From contig CAZFBR010000014.1 in assembly GCA_964517215.1 (NCBI GenBank), forward strand, positions 17,196 to 27,763: a DNA stretch of 10,568 bases, in the 5' to 3' direction. Below the pieces are notes generated by a model that was not told where the DNA came from, did not search any database, and saw nothing but the letters and a program-made list of their open reading frames with translations. Positions 1 through 6,125 of the stretch are shown here, one piece after another. The DNA comes from CAZFBR01 sp035353495 [NCBI: uncultured bacterium] (GTDB lineage Bacteria > DAOPZR01). The number at the start of each line of letters is the position of its first letter. Position 1 is the first letter of the stretch. Position numbers and translations under genes: made by a program.

Positions 1-912
1 CAGACGGACTGGGGCGTGCGGCTTATCGGCGCCCCTGACGTGTGGAAGCTGACCCGGGGCGAAGGGGTCAGCGTGGCGGTGCTCGATACCGGCAGCTCGC
101 CCGACCATCCCGATCTCGCGGCCGCCTTCATCCGCCGCGCCGGCAAGATCGCCGGCGCCAATTTTACCTCGGCGAAAAGCAGTGATGTTATCGACCGGCA
201 GGACCACGGCACGCATTGCAGCGGAGTGATCGCCGCGGCGAAGAACGGGCGCGGGGTGATCGGTGTCGCGCCGCAGGCGAAAATCGTGCCGGTGAAGATC
301 CTCGGCGACGACGGCGGCGGCGAGCTCGACTGGCTGGTGCAGGGGATCCGCTGGTGCATCGCCAACGCGAAGCGGCACAATATCCGCGTCCTGTCCATGT
401 CGCTCGGCGCGCCGGTCGGCGCCCCCGCGCTCAAGGACGCGCTGGCGGCGGCGAAGAAGGCCGGGTTGATCGCGGTTTGCGCGGCGGGGAACGAGGGGAA
501 CGCCAGCGACCTCGGCTACCCCGCGCATTATGCGGCGGACGGGCTCTGCCTCGCCGTCGGCGCGGTGCGCACGGACCGGCATATCACCGACTTTTCCAAT
601 ACCGGCCGCGGCATGACCCGCATGGGGCTCGTCGCCCCGGGGTTTGAGGTGCTATCGACGATCACCCGCGGCCGCTACGCGCGCTTCTCGGGGACCTCCA
701 TGGCTGCGCCGCATATCGCGGGCGTGCTCGCGCTGGCCATTGCCAAGCATGCGCGCTACGGCGGCAAAACCCCGCTCACCAATCTTGACCAGGCCTACGA
801 GCATTGCCGCCGGTTCACCGTCGATCTTGGCGGCCGCGGCCGCGACCGGATTTACGGGCTCGGCCTGCCGGTGCTGACGGCAGAAAACATGCGCATCCTT
901 GGCGTGCGCTGA
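1..912 (+). CDS. Subtilisin-like serine protease (peptidase S8), 5' truncated by the window
   Basis: This is a subtilase, a Ser/His/Asp endopeptidase that is usually secreted. Numbering from the GTG at position 16, the catalytic Asp is D24 (AVLDTG), His is H64 (DHGTHCSG), the oxyanion Asn is N159 (AAGNEGN) and the nucleophile is S228 (GTSMAAPHIAG). All four are present, so the enzyme should be active. The GTG at 16 is very unlikely to be the start: the five codons before it are open and read QTDWG, which with the following VRLIGAP matches the beginning of mature subtilisins. The signal peptide and propeptide therefore lie upstream of the window. C68 follows the catalytic His by four residues, as in proteinase K-type subtilases. 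The protein ends about 70 residues after S228 with no added C-terminal domain. It lies 12 bases before the aminotransferase gene, so co-transcription is likely. Its link to polysaccharide synthesis is unclear. Confidence 0.95.
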   Translation, partial: QTDWGVRLIGAPDVWKLTRGEGVSVAVLDTGSSPDHPDLAAAFIRRAGKIAGANFTSAKSSDVIDRQDHGTHCSGVIAAAKNGRGVIGVAPQAKIVPVKILGDDGGGELDWLVQGIRWCIANAKRHNIRVLSMSLGAPVGAPALKDALAAAKKAGLIAVCAAGNEGNASDLGYPAHYAADGLCLAVGAVRTDRHITDFSNTGRGMTRMGLVAPGFEVLSTITRGRYARFSGTSMAAPHIAGVLALAIAKHARYGGKTPLTNLDQAYEHCRRFTVDLGGRGRDRIYGLGLPVLTAENMRILGVR

Positions 913-924
913 CAGGAGAATGCG

Positions 925-2007
925 GTGAAGCTTGCTTTTGTGGATGTTCAGCTGGAATACCAGCGCCAGCGTGCGGCCATTGATGCGGCCATCGCGCGGG
1001 TCGTAACGCACGGGCAGTTCATCCTCGGGCCCGAAGTGAAGGAACTCGAGGCCAGGATCGCGGCCATGACCGCCATGCCGCACGGCATCGGCGTGGCGTC
1101 GGGCACCGACGCGCTGATCCTCGCAATGCGCGCGCTCGATATTGGCCCGGGGGACGAGGTGGTGACGACACCGTTCACCTTCATGGCCACTGCCGGCGCG
1201 GTCCGCCACTGCGGTGCCACGCCGGTCTTCGCCGATCTCGACCCGGTAACGCTCAATCTCGACCCCGCGGCGGCGGCGGCGGCGGTCACCCCGCGCACGA
1301 AGGCGATCATCGTCGTCCATCTTTATGGCGCGCCGTGCGCCATGGATGCCTTTACCGCGCTGGCACGCGAGCGGCAGCTCTTCCTCGTTGAGGACTGCGC
1401 GCATGCGCTCGGCGCGACGTACGCCGGCCGCCCCGCCGGCAGCTTCGGCGATATCGCCTGCCATTCGTTCTTTCCGACGAAAATGCTCGGCGCCTACGGC
1501 GACGCCGGCATGCTCTGCGCCCGCGACGAGCGGCTGGTGGAGCGGCTGCGCACGCTGCGCGCGCACGGCTGCCGGAAGAAGTACTTCCCCGACGAGATCG
1601 GCTACAACAGCCGGCTCGACACGCTGCAGGCGGCAGTCCTCCTGGCCAAGCTCGACCGGTTCGACGAGTCGCTGCGCGAGCGGCGGCAGGTCGCGGCCTG
1701 GTACGACGCGGCGCTGGCGGGCGTGGCGCGCGTGCCGGTGGGCGAAGGGCATTGCGCCTACGCCTATACGGTGCGGGTGGCGAACCGCGATGCGGTGGCG
1801 GTGAAATTGAAGGAGCAGGGGATCCCGAGCATGGCGTACTACCCGGTCGCGCTGCACCAGACCCCGGCATACGGCGGCGGGCGGCAGCAGTCGCTGCCGG
1901 TGGCGGAACAGGCGGCGCGCGAGGTGCTGTCGCTCCCCATCTATCCGGGAATGACGCGCGAGCAGGTAACGCTGGTTGCTGGGGCGCTGCGCGAGGCGCT
2001 GGCATGA
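925..2007 (+). CDS. wbpE: DegT/DnrJ/EryC1/StrS sugar aminotransferase, WbpE/WlbC-like
   Basis: This is a PLP-dependent nucleotide-sugar aminotransferase of 360 residues, normal for the family. Visible landmarks are the N-terminal THGQFILGPEVKELE region (residues 28-42), the ASGTDAL phosphate-binding loop near residue 60, D157 in VEDCAHALGA (contact to the pyridine nitrogen) and the Schiff-base lysine K186 in FFPTKMLGAYGDAG. The sequence pattern and the neighbouring epimerase and oxidoreductase point to WbpE/WlbC, which transfers the amino group of glutamate to C3 of UDP-2-acetamido-3-keto-glucuronate. Substrate specificity is inferred; another 3- or 4-keto sugar remains possible. The start is GTG at 925, preceded by AGGAG at 914-918. 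The stop overlaps the next start as ATGA (2004-2007), giving translational coupling. A run of GCG codons encodes six alanines near residue 115. Confidence 0.93.
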   Translation: MKLAFVDVQLEYQRQRAAIDAAIARVVTHGQFILGPEVKELEARIAAMTAMPHGIGVASGTDALILAMRALDIGPGDEVVTTPFTFMATAGAVRHCGATPVFADLDPVTLNLDPAAAAAAVTPRTKAIIVVHLYGAPCAMDAFTALARERQLFLVEDCAHALGATYAGRPAGSFGDIACHSFFPTKMLGAYGDAGMLCARDERLVERLRTLRAHGCRKKYFPDEIGYNSRLDTLQAAVLLAKLDRFDESLRERRQVAAWYDAALAGVARVPVGEGHCAYAYTVRVANRDAVAVKLKEQGIPSMAYYPVALHQTPAYGGGRQQSLPVAEQAAREVLSLPIYPGMTREQVTLVAGALREALA

Positions 2008-3062
2008 AAGTCGTCACCGTCGTCGGCGCGCGGCCGCAGTTCATCAAGCTTGCCCCGGTCTCCCGCGCCCTGCGCGCGCAGGCGGCCGAGATCCTCGTGC
2101 ATACCGGGCAGCATTTCGACGATGCCATGTCCGAGGCGTTCTTCCGCGAGCTCGCCCTGCCGCGCCCTGACGTCAATCTCGGCGCCGGGGGCGGCCTGCC
2201 GGAAACGCAGCTGGCGGCCATCCTGCCGCCGCTGACGGAGCTGGTGCGGCGCGAGCGGCCCGACTGGGTGCTGGTCTACGGCGACACGACCTCGACCCTG
2301 GCCGGGGCGCTCGCCGCGGTGATGAGCCATACCCCGCTGGCGCATGTCGAGGCGGGCCTGCGTTCGTTCGACCGGGCCATGCCCGAGGAGAACAACCGGG
2401 TCGCCACCGACGCGCTGGCGCAGCTGCTCTTCCCGCCCACCGCGGCGGCGGCGGCGCAGCTCAAACGCGAAGGGGTGGTCGGCCGGATTGCAGTGACCGG
2501 TGACGTGATGTACGATGCGCTGCTGGCCATGCGCCCGCAGGCGGCGGCGCGGTCCGCGGCCGCCGCGCTTGGGCTCGCGCCCGGAAGCTATTATCTGGCC
2601 ACCGTGCACCGGGCGGGGAATACCGACGATCCGGCCCGGCTGGCGGCGATTGTTGACGGGCTGTGCGCCGCGCCGCTGCCGGTGGTCCTTCCGCTGCATC
2701 CGCGCACCGACAAATGCCTGCGCGCCGCCGGGCTCTACAACCGGCTTGCGGCCGGGGTGAAGCTGGTGGCGCCGCTCGGCTACCTCGACATGCTCTCGCT
2801 GCTGCAGGATGCGGCCATGCTGATCACCGATTCGGGCGGGGCGCAGAAGGAGGCCTACTGGCTCGGCGTCCCCTGCGTGACCCTGCGTCCGTCGACGGAA
2901 TGGCATGAGACGCTCGGCGACGACTGGAATGTGCTCACCGACGCCGACCCGGCGAAACTCGCGGCAGCGCTGGCGCGCCCGCGCCCGGCCGCGGACCGGC
3001 CGCCGCATTACGGCGACGGCCACGCCGCCGCGCAGATCGTCGCCGCCCTGCTGGGACGCTGA
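2004..3062 (+). CDS. wbpI: UDP-N-acetylglucosamine 2-epimerase family (WecB/WbpI type)
   Basis: This 352-residue non-hydrolysing UDP-GlcNAc 2-epimerase homologue inverts C2 of a UDP-2-acetamido sugar in the cytoplasm. Seen are the N-terminal VVGARPQFIKLAPV, HTGQHFDDAMSEAFF, D94 in VYGDTTST, E116 in HVEAGLRS, E128/E129 in MPEENNR, H232 in PLHPRTDK, and S277 to E283 in ITDSGGAQKEA, which covers the residues expected for the UDP-sugar site. Next to WbpE- and WbpB-like genes, the best specific guess is WbpI, converting UDP-GlcNAc3NAcA to UDP-ManNAc3NAcA; plain WecB (UDP-ManNAc) is the alternative. The frame is open further upstream to 1752, but the homology starts at the ATG at 2004, which has GAGG at 1993-1996 and overlaps the previous stop by four bases. 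No terminator-like hairpin with a T-run follows. Confidence 0.94.
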   Translation: MKVVTVVGARPQFIKLAPVSRALRAQAAEILVHTGQHFDDAMSEAFFRELALPRPDVNLGAGGGLPETQLAAILPPLTELVRRERPDWVLVYGDTTSTLAGALAAVMSHTPLAHVEAGLRSFDRAMPEENNRVATDALAQLLFPPTAAAAAQLKREGVVGRIAVTGDVMYDALLAMRPQAAARSAAAALGLAPGSYYLATVHRAGNTDDPARLAAIVDGLCAAPLPVVLPLHPRTDKCLRAAGLYNRLAAGVKLVAPLGYLDMLSLLQDAAMLITDSGGAQKEAYWLGVPCVTLRPSTEWHETLGDDWNVLTDADPAKLAAALARPRPAADRPPHYGDGHAAAQIVAALLGR

Positions 3063-3081
3063 ACGGTCGGGTGCGGGCATG

Positions 3082-3109
3082 TTGACGGCTCACGCCGGCG
3101 TAGTATAAT
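3082..3109 (+). promoter_or_regulatory. Strong sigma-70 promoter candidate before the oxidoreductase gene
   Basis: TTGACG (3082-3087) and a perfect TATAAT (3104-3109) are separated by 16 bases. Transcription would start near 3116, giving a leader of about 20 bases that contains GGAGGA (3121-3126) before the ATG at 3137. The match is 11 of 12 consensus bases in an otherwise very GC-rich region, so chance occurrence is unlikely. It implies that the oxidoreductase and the genes after it can be transcribed independently of the epimerase gene. Confidence 0.75.
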
Positions 3110-3136
3110 CGGACGCAGGTGGAGGAAAGCATAACG

Positions 3137-4153
3137 ATGATACGGGTTGGTGTGGCCGGCTGCGGCCGGATTGCCGAATACCATTTGCGCGCGCTGAAGG
3201 AAATCCCGGATTTTCGCGTGACCGCGGTTTGCGACATCATCCCCGACCGCGCCGCAGCGGCGGCGAAGACGCTGACCGGCGCCAAAACCTACACCAGCTA
3301 CCGGGATATGGTCGCGGCCGCAGATGTCGACCTCGTCGACATCTGCACGCCGAGCGGCCTGCATCCTGAAATCGGGATCGTCGCGGCGCAGGCGGGGAAA
3401 CATGTCGTCACCGAGAAGCCGATGGCGGTGCGCCTGGCGGACGCCGATGCGCTGATCGCCGCCTGCAGCGCGGCGCAGGTCAAGCTCTTTGTCGTCAAGC
3501 AGAACCGGTTGAACACGACGATGCAGCTGCTCAAGCGCGCCCTTGACCGCGGGCGGTTCGGGCGCATTTTCATGGCCAACGCCACCGTGCGCTGGCAGCG
3601 GCCGCAATCGTATTACGACTCCGCGCCGTGGCGCGGGACCTGGGCGCTCGACGGCGGCGCGTTCATGAATCAGGCGTCGCATTACGTTGATTCGCTGGTC
3701 TGGCTGATGGGCCCGGCGGCGAATGTCTATGCGCTGACCGCGACGTACAACCACCAGATTGAGGCGGAAGACAGCGGCTCGGCGGTGATCCGTTTCGCCA
3801 GCGGCGCCATCGGCACCTTCGAGGTGACCATGTGCGCCTATCCCAAGAATCTCGAAGGGTCGGTGACGATCATCGGGGAGAAGGGGACGGTCAAGATCGG
3901 CGGCATCGCCATCAACCGCTTTGAGACCTGGCAGTTCGCCGACTATGACGATGACGACGGCATGATCTACAAGAGCAACTACGAGCCGCCCAATGTCTAC
4001 GGGTTCGGGCATCTGGCGTATTTCAATAATGTGGCGGCCACCCTGCGCGGCGAGGCGACGGCGGGGACCGACGGCGATGAGGGGCGCAAATCGCTGGAAC
4101 TGATCTGCGCCATGTACCAGTCGGCCCGCACCGGTCAACCGGTCAACCTGTAG
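3137..4153 (+). CDS. wbpB: Gfo/Idh/MocA-family sugar oxidoreductase, WbpB/WlbA-like
   Basis: This NAD(P)-dependent oxidoreductase has 338 residues. It shows an N-terminal Rossmann fold with GCGRIA (G8-A13), the family EKP motif at residues 93-95 with K94 as likely catalytic lysine, and H182/D185 in NQASHYVD in the C-terminal alpha/beta domain. The TWALDGGAFMNQASHYVD and FADYDDDDG stretches resemble WlbA/WbpB-type UDP-N-acetylglucosaminuronate 3-dehydrogenases, which make the 3-keto substrate used by WbpE; the neighbours support this. Specificity is inferred, because the superfamily is broad. The frame opens at GTG 3119, but ATG 3137 is chosen because GGAGGA at 3121-3126 is well placed for it and the protein then begins directly with the MIRVGVAG beta strand. 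The start lies 74 bases after the epimerase stop and behind its own promoter. Confidence 0.9.
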   Translation: MIRVGVAGCGRIAEYHLRALKEIPDFRVTAVCDIIPDRAAAAAKTLTGAKTYTSYRDMVAAADVDLVDICTPSGLHPEIGIVAAQAGKHVVTEKPMAVRLADADALIAACSAAQVKLFVVKQNRLNTTMQLLKRALDRGRFGRIFMANATVRWQRPQSYYDSAPWRGTWALDGGAFMNQASHYVDSLVWLMGPAANVYALTATYNHQIEAEDSGSAVIRFASGAIGTFEVTMCAYPKNLEGSVTIIGEKGTVKIGGIAINRFETWQFADYDDDDGMIYKSNYEPPNVYGFGHLAYFNNVAATLRGEATAGTDGDEGRKSLELICAMYQSARTGQPVNL

Positions 4154-4246
4154 GGGGGCGGAGGCCATTCCGAACCGTTGACCATTTTGGCGCCGCACCT
4201 GAGCGGGCAGCAGCGGCGGCGACCGGCATGATGAGCTGAATGCGGT

Positions 4247-4269
4247 TGCCGGAAAGAGCTGTTCCGGCA
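4247..4269 (+). other. Perfect 8-bp hairpin upstream of the small membrane protein gene
   Basis: TGCCGGAA (4247-4254) pairs perfectly with TTCCGGCA (4262-4269) around a 7-base loop, 23 bases before the ATG at 4293. No T-run follows, so it is not a classic intrinsic terminator. It could be a Rho-type end, an mRNA-stabilising structure or an operator. The rest of the 139-base gap (4154-4292) shows no convincing promoter. Confidence 0.4.
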
Positions 4270-4292
4270 CATTCGCCGTGCGGGAGGGAGCC

Positions 4293-4619
4293 ATGCAGGA
4301 AGTCATTGCCGTGCTGGTACTCGCCGTGGTTGTGGAGAAGACCCTCGGGCTGGTCAAGGATTTGACGCGGCGCAAGCCGTCGCCGCGCCTCATGCGCCTG
4401 GCGTCGCTGTTCCTGGCAATGGCGCTGACCGTGGTGACCCGCGTCGGGATCCTCGGCTATTGCCGGATGTTGCCGCCTGACGCCAACGCCGGCCATTTCG
4501 TCCTCGACTGGCTGGTGACCGGCGTGCTGATTGCCCGCGGCAGCAATGCGGTGCACGATGTGCTGGCGCTGCTGGAAAAGGGGGCGCACGCCCTGCCGAA
4601 CACCGATTCGCGCACCTGA
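4293..4619 (+). CDS. Small membrane protein of unknown function
   Basis: I do not recognise a characterised family. The predicted protein has 108 residues with three hydrophobic stretches: about 4-22 (interrupted by E15 and K16), about 36-57, and about 69-81. The last leads into the polar motif LIARGSNAVHD (79-89), followed by a short amphipathic tail. The basic loop TRRKPSPR (25-32) lies between the first two stretches. The size and topology resemble holin-like or small accessory membrane proteins, but that is only an impression. The frame is open from GTG 4278; ATG 4293 is preferred because GGAGG at 4283-4287 sits five bases before it. The gene follows the oxidoreductase after 139 bases on the same strand and converges with the permease gene, whose stop lies 38 bases downstream. 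Confidence 0.75.
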   Translation: MQEVIAVLVLAVVVEKTLGLVKDLTRRKPSPRLMRLASLFLAMALTVVTRVGILGYCRMLPPDANAGHFVLDWLVTGVLIARGSNAVHDVLALLEKGAHALPNTDSRT

Positions 4620-4657
4620 AGACAGGAACCGCCGCGGCTGCGCATCAGTCGGCGACG

Positions 4658-5371
4658 TCAGGTGATGAACAACACGCATCCCATGGCGAGCAGCAGGGTG
4701 GTGAACAACCGGTTATAGGTCCGGCAGCCGGTGCACCGGAACAGGTGCCGGCCGATGCCGAGATACATGCCGCCCGCCAGCAGCGGCAGCAGCAGCTGCA
4801 GCGGGCGGAGATGGTCCATGGCATACGGGATCAGGAACAGCAGCTGGCTGCCGGCCAGGATGAGATAGCCGAGCGCAACATTGTTCCGCAGTGCGGTCTT
4901 GTCGGCATAGCGGGCGGAACAGAAGATGACGAGCAGGCCGCCGCCGAGGTTGGTCATGCCGTGGATGATACCGAGGGCCAGCAGATATGGTGAGGCATAG
5001 CGGCAGGAGAAGGCATGGAGGCGGGCACGGGCGGTTGCCGAAACGCGTATGAACGCCGTGCCCACCAGCAGCAAACCGACCAGTGTCCGCAACTGCAGCT
5101 GGGGAAAAAGGTAAAACGCGCAGCCGAGGCCGGCGAAGACGCCGGGGACGGTATACCGCAGATACTGCCGGGGCGAGGACTGTGCGGTGCCGGACTCGCG
5201 CACCTGCAGGATGCTGACCATCAGGGAGCAGGGAAGCAGGTAGAGCAGCGTATCGGCAAAGGAGAGCCCAAGGAGGAGCAATAGCGGGGTGCCAAAAACA
5301 AGGATGCCGATACCGAAAATCGACTGGATGAGTGTCAAGAGCAGGATAAGCAAAACCACCAGAAATTCCAT
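4658..5371 (-). CDS. TauE/SafE-family membrane permease
   Basis: This 237-residue integral membrane protein has about seven to eight hydrophobic segments. It shows the two related signatures expected of the TauE/SafE (sulfite/organosulfonate exporter) fold: SIFGIGILVFGTPLLLLLG near the N-terminus and GIIHGMTNLGGGLLVIF in the second half. Family members move sulfur-containing anions or are uncharacterised; the substrate here cannot be read from sequence. A CxxC pair (C213-C216, RCTGCRT) lies between the last two hydrophobic segments, in a loop, which is unusual enough to note. The frame extends to TTG at 5383, but AGGAGG (5389-5384) directly abuts that codon, so ATG 5371, 12 bases further on, is the likelier start. 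It is transcribed divergently from the winged-helix regulator and is the only - strand gene here. Confidence 0.88.
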   Translation of the reverse strand: MEFLVVLLILLLTLIQSIFGIGILVFGTPLLLLLGLSFADTLLYLLPCSLMVSILQVRESGTAQSSPRQYLRYTVPGVFAGLGCAFYLFPQLQLRTLVGLLLVGTAFIRVSATARARLHAFSCRYASPYLLALGIIHGMTNLGGGLLVIFCSARYADKTALRNNVALGYLILAGSQLLFLIPYAMDHLRPLQLLLPLLAGGMYLGIGRHLFRCTGCRTYNRLFTTLLLAMGCVLFIT

Positions 5372-5417
5372 ACGCGATGCCAACCTCCTGCCGCGGGATA
5401 ACCGCAGTGGTGATACT

Positions 5418-5444
5418 TGTATATTATCTTGACAAAATAGTCAA
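5418..5444 (-). promoter_or_regulatory. Candidate promoter for the permease gene
   Basis: Read on the - strand, TTGACT (5444-5439) is followed after 15 bases by TATACA (5423-5418). The -35 matches five of six bases and the -10 four of six, with a short spacer, so this is weaker than the opposing promoter. A transcript would start near 5411 and carry AGGAGG (5389-5384) before the ATG at 5371. Confidence 0.4.
5429..5444. promoter_or_regulatory. Inverted-repeat operator candidate TTGAC-N6-GTCAA
   Basis: TTGAC (5429-5433) and GTCAA (5440-5444) form a perfect 5-base inverted repeat with a 6-base centre. The left arm is the -35 box of the regulator promoter and the right arm is the -35 box of the candidate permease promoter. 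A dimeric winged-helix protein bound here would block both. The half-site is short and could simply reflect two -35 boxes facing each other. Confidence 0.45.
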
Positions 5445-5456
5445 TTGTGGTATAAT
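5429..5456 (+). promoter_or_regulatory. Consensus sigma-70 promoter of the winged-helix regulator
   Basis: TTGACA (5429-5434) and TATAAT (5451-5456) are both perfect hexamers with a 16-base spacer, inside a locally AT-rich patch of the intergenic gap. The start point would be near 5463. That leaves only about five bases before the ATG at 5468, or about 26 before the in-frame ATG at 5489. Confidence 0.85.
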
Positions 5457-5467
5457 GTGTTCAGTGA

Positions 5468-6064
5468 ATGAACATCAGGCTGGGGGAAATGAACAATCAC
5501 GCGGTTGACTGTTCGGAATTGCTGACGGAAAAAGAGTTTGCCCTGCTGGCGGAACTGGAGCGGGCGGGGTCGCAGCGTCAGCTGGCGACACGTCTCGACA
5601 TTTCGCTGGGGATGGTCAACCTCTTCCTGCGCAAGCTCTCTGCCAAGGGCCTGATCAAAATCAAAAAGCTGGGCAATGCGCGCACCCTGCAGTACATCCT
5701 GACGCCCGCCGGGTTTCGCGAGCGCGCCAACTATAATCTGCATTTTATCAAGCAGAACGCGCGCTACTTCGCCAACGTGCAGCAGTCACTGACGGAAAAG
5801 CTGACGGCGCTGTCGGCGGATGTGACGACACCGGTGCATATTTTCGGGACGGGTGACTTCAGCAAACTGGTCTTTCTCGGGGTGCTGGACCTCAATCTGA
5901 ACTTTCGCGGGTTTGTTGACTTTCCGCTGACCACCCGCATGAAATTCAATCATCCGGTGCGGCTGCCCGAGGAAGTGGCGGTGCCGGCAGTGGTGATTGT
6001 GTCGAAAGAAGAACGCGACCGCCTGACCAATCTGCCGGCGGACGTGACGCTGCTCGAAGTATAA
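5468..6064 (+). CDS. Winged-helix transcriptional regulator with C-terminal Rossmann-like domain
   Basis: This protein has 198 residues, or 191 from the alternative ATG at 5489. Residues of about 17-80 form a MarR-like winged helix-turn-helix: LTEKEFALLAELERAG, then the recognition region RQLATRLDISLGMVNLFLRKL, then a basic wing LIKIKKLGNARTLQYILT. After a linker, residues of about 122-198 look like a small nucleotide-binding fold: VHIFGTGDFSKL (G127-T-G129) followed by LNFRGFVDF. This resembles the N-terminal domain of PglD-type sugar acetyltransferases and other dinucleotide- or CoA-binding modules. Such two-domain regulators occur beside polysaccharide loci, so a role in controlling this locus is plausible but inferred. 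With the predicted transcription start, ATG 5468 would be nearly leaderless; ATG 5489 has GGGGGA just before it at tight spacing. The start is therefore uncertain by seven codons. The inverted repeat in its promoter suggests autoregulation. Confidence 0.87.
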   Translation: MNIRLGEMNNHAVDCSELLTEKEFALLAELERAGSQRQLATRLDISLGMVNLFLRKLSAKGLIKIKKLGNARTLQYILTPAGFRERANYNLHFIKQNARYFANVQQSLTEKLTALSADVTTPVHIFGTGDFSKLVFLGVLDLNLNFRGFVDFPLTTRMKFNHPVRLPEEVAVPAVVIVSKEERDRLTNLPADVTLLEV

Positions 6065-6072
6065 CGGCAGCT

Positions 6073-6090
6073 GCCCGCGCCTGCGCGGGC
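6073..6090 (+). terminator. GC-rich hairpin just after the regulator stop
   Basis: GCCCGCG (6073-6079) and CGCGGGC (6084-6090) form a 7-bp all-GC stem with a CCTG loop, eight bases after the stop codon. There is no T-run, so intrinsic termination is uncertain; with the next hairpin it probably ends or stabilises the regulator transcript. Confidence 0.4.
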
Positions 6091-6091
6091 C

Positions 6092-6125
6092 GTCCCGCCG
6101 ACCGTGTTACGGCCGGCGGCGGGAC
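6092..6125 (+). terminator. Second hairpin with nested stem
   Basis: GTCCCGCCG (6092-6100) pairs perfectly with CGGCGGGAC (6117-6125). Inside it, CCGT (6102-6105) and ACGG (6109-6112) form a small apical stem around GTT. It starts one base after the previous hairpin. No T-run follows on either strand. Confidence 0.4.

Noticed and set aside
16-18. GTG as the real start of the subtilase
   Set aside because: The five upstream codons are open and continue the mature-subtilisin N-terminal pattern. No ribosome binding site is visible and the signal and propeptide would be missing.
1266-1286. GCG trinucleotide run that might be a phase-variable repeat
   Set aside because: It encodes an in-frame alanine run. 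Changes in whole units would not shift the frame, and alanine runs are ordinary in GC-rich genes.
652-1857. Long antisense open frame (401 codons) opposite the subtilase end and aminotransferase
   Set aside because: It lies opposite two clear, motif-bearing genes. It is Arg/His/Ala-rich with no recognisable domain, a typical shadow in stop-poor GC-rich DNA.
1752-2003. Possible longer N-terminus for the epimerase
   Set aside because: The extension overlaps the aminotransferase in another frame and is Gly/Arg-rich. Homology to the family begins at ATG 2004, which has a good ribosome binding site and an ATGA overlap.
4178-4183. TTGACC as a -35 box for the small membrane protein gene
   Set aside because: No acceptable -10 box occurs 15-19 bases downstream; the region there is GC-rich.
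3008-4393. Antisense open frame of 461 codons, longer than the sense gene it covers
   Set aside because: The sense strand encodes an intact oxidoreductase with promoter, ribosome binding site and motifs. The antisense product is low-complexity and Arg-rich with no family features.
4630-4654. Possible bidirectional terminator between the converging genes
   Set aside because: Only CGCCG/CGGCG with an imperfect inner CTG/CAG pairing is present and no T-run on either strand; too weak to call.
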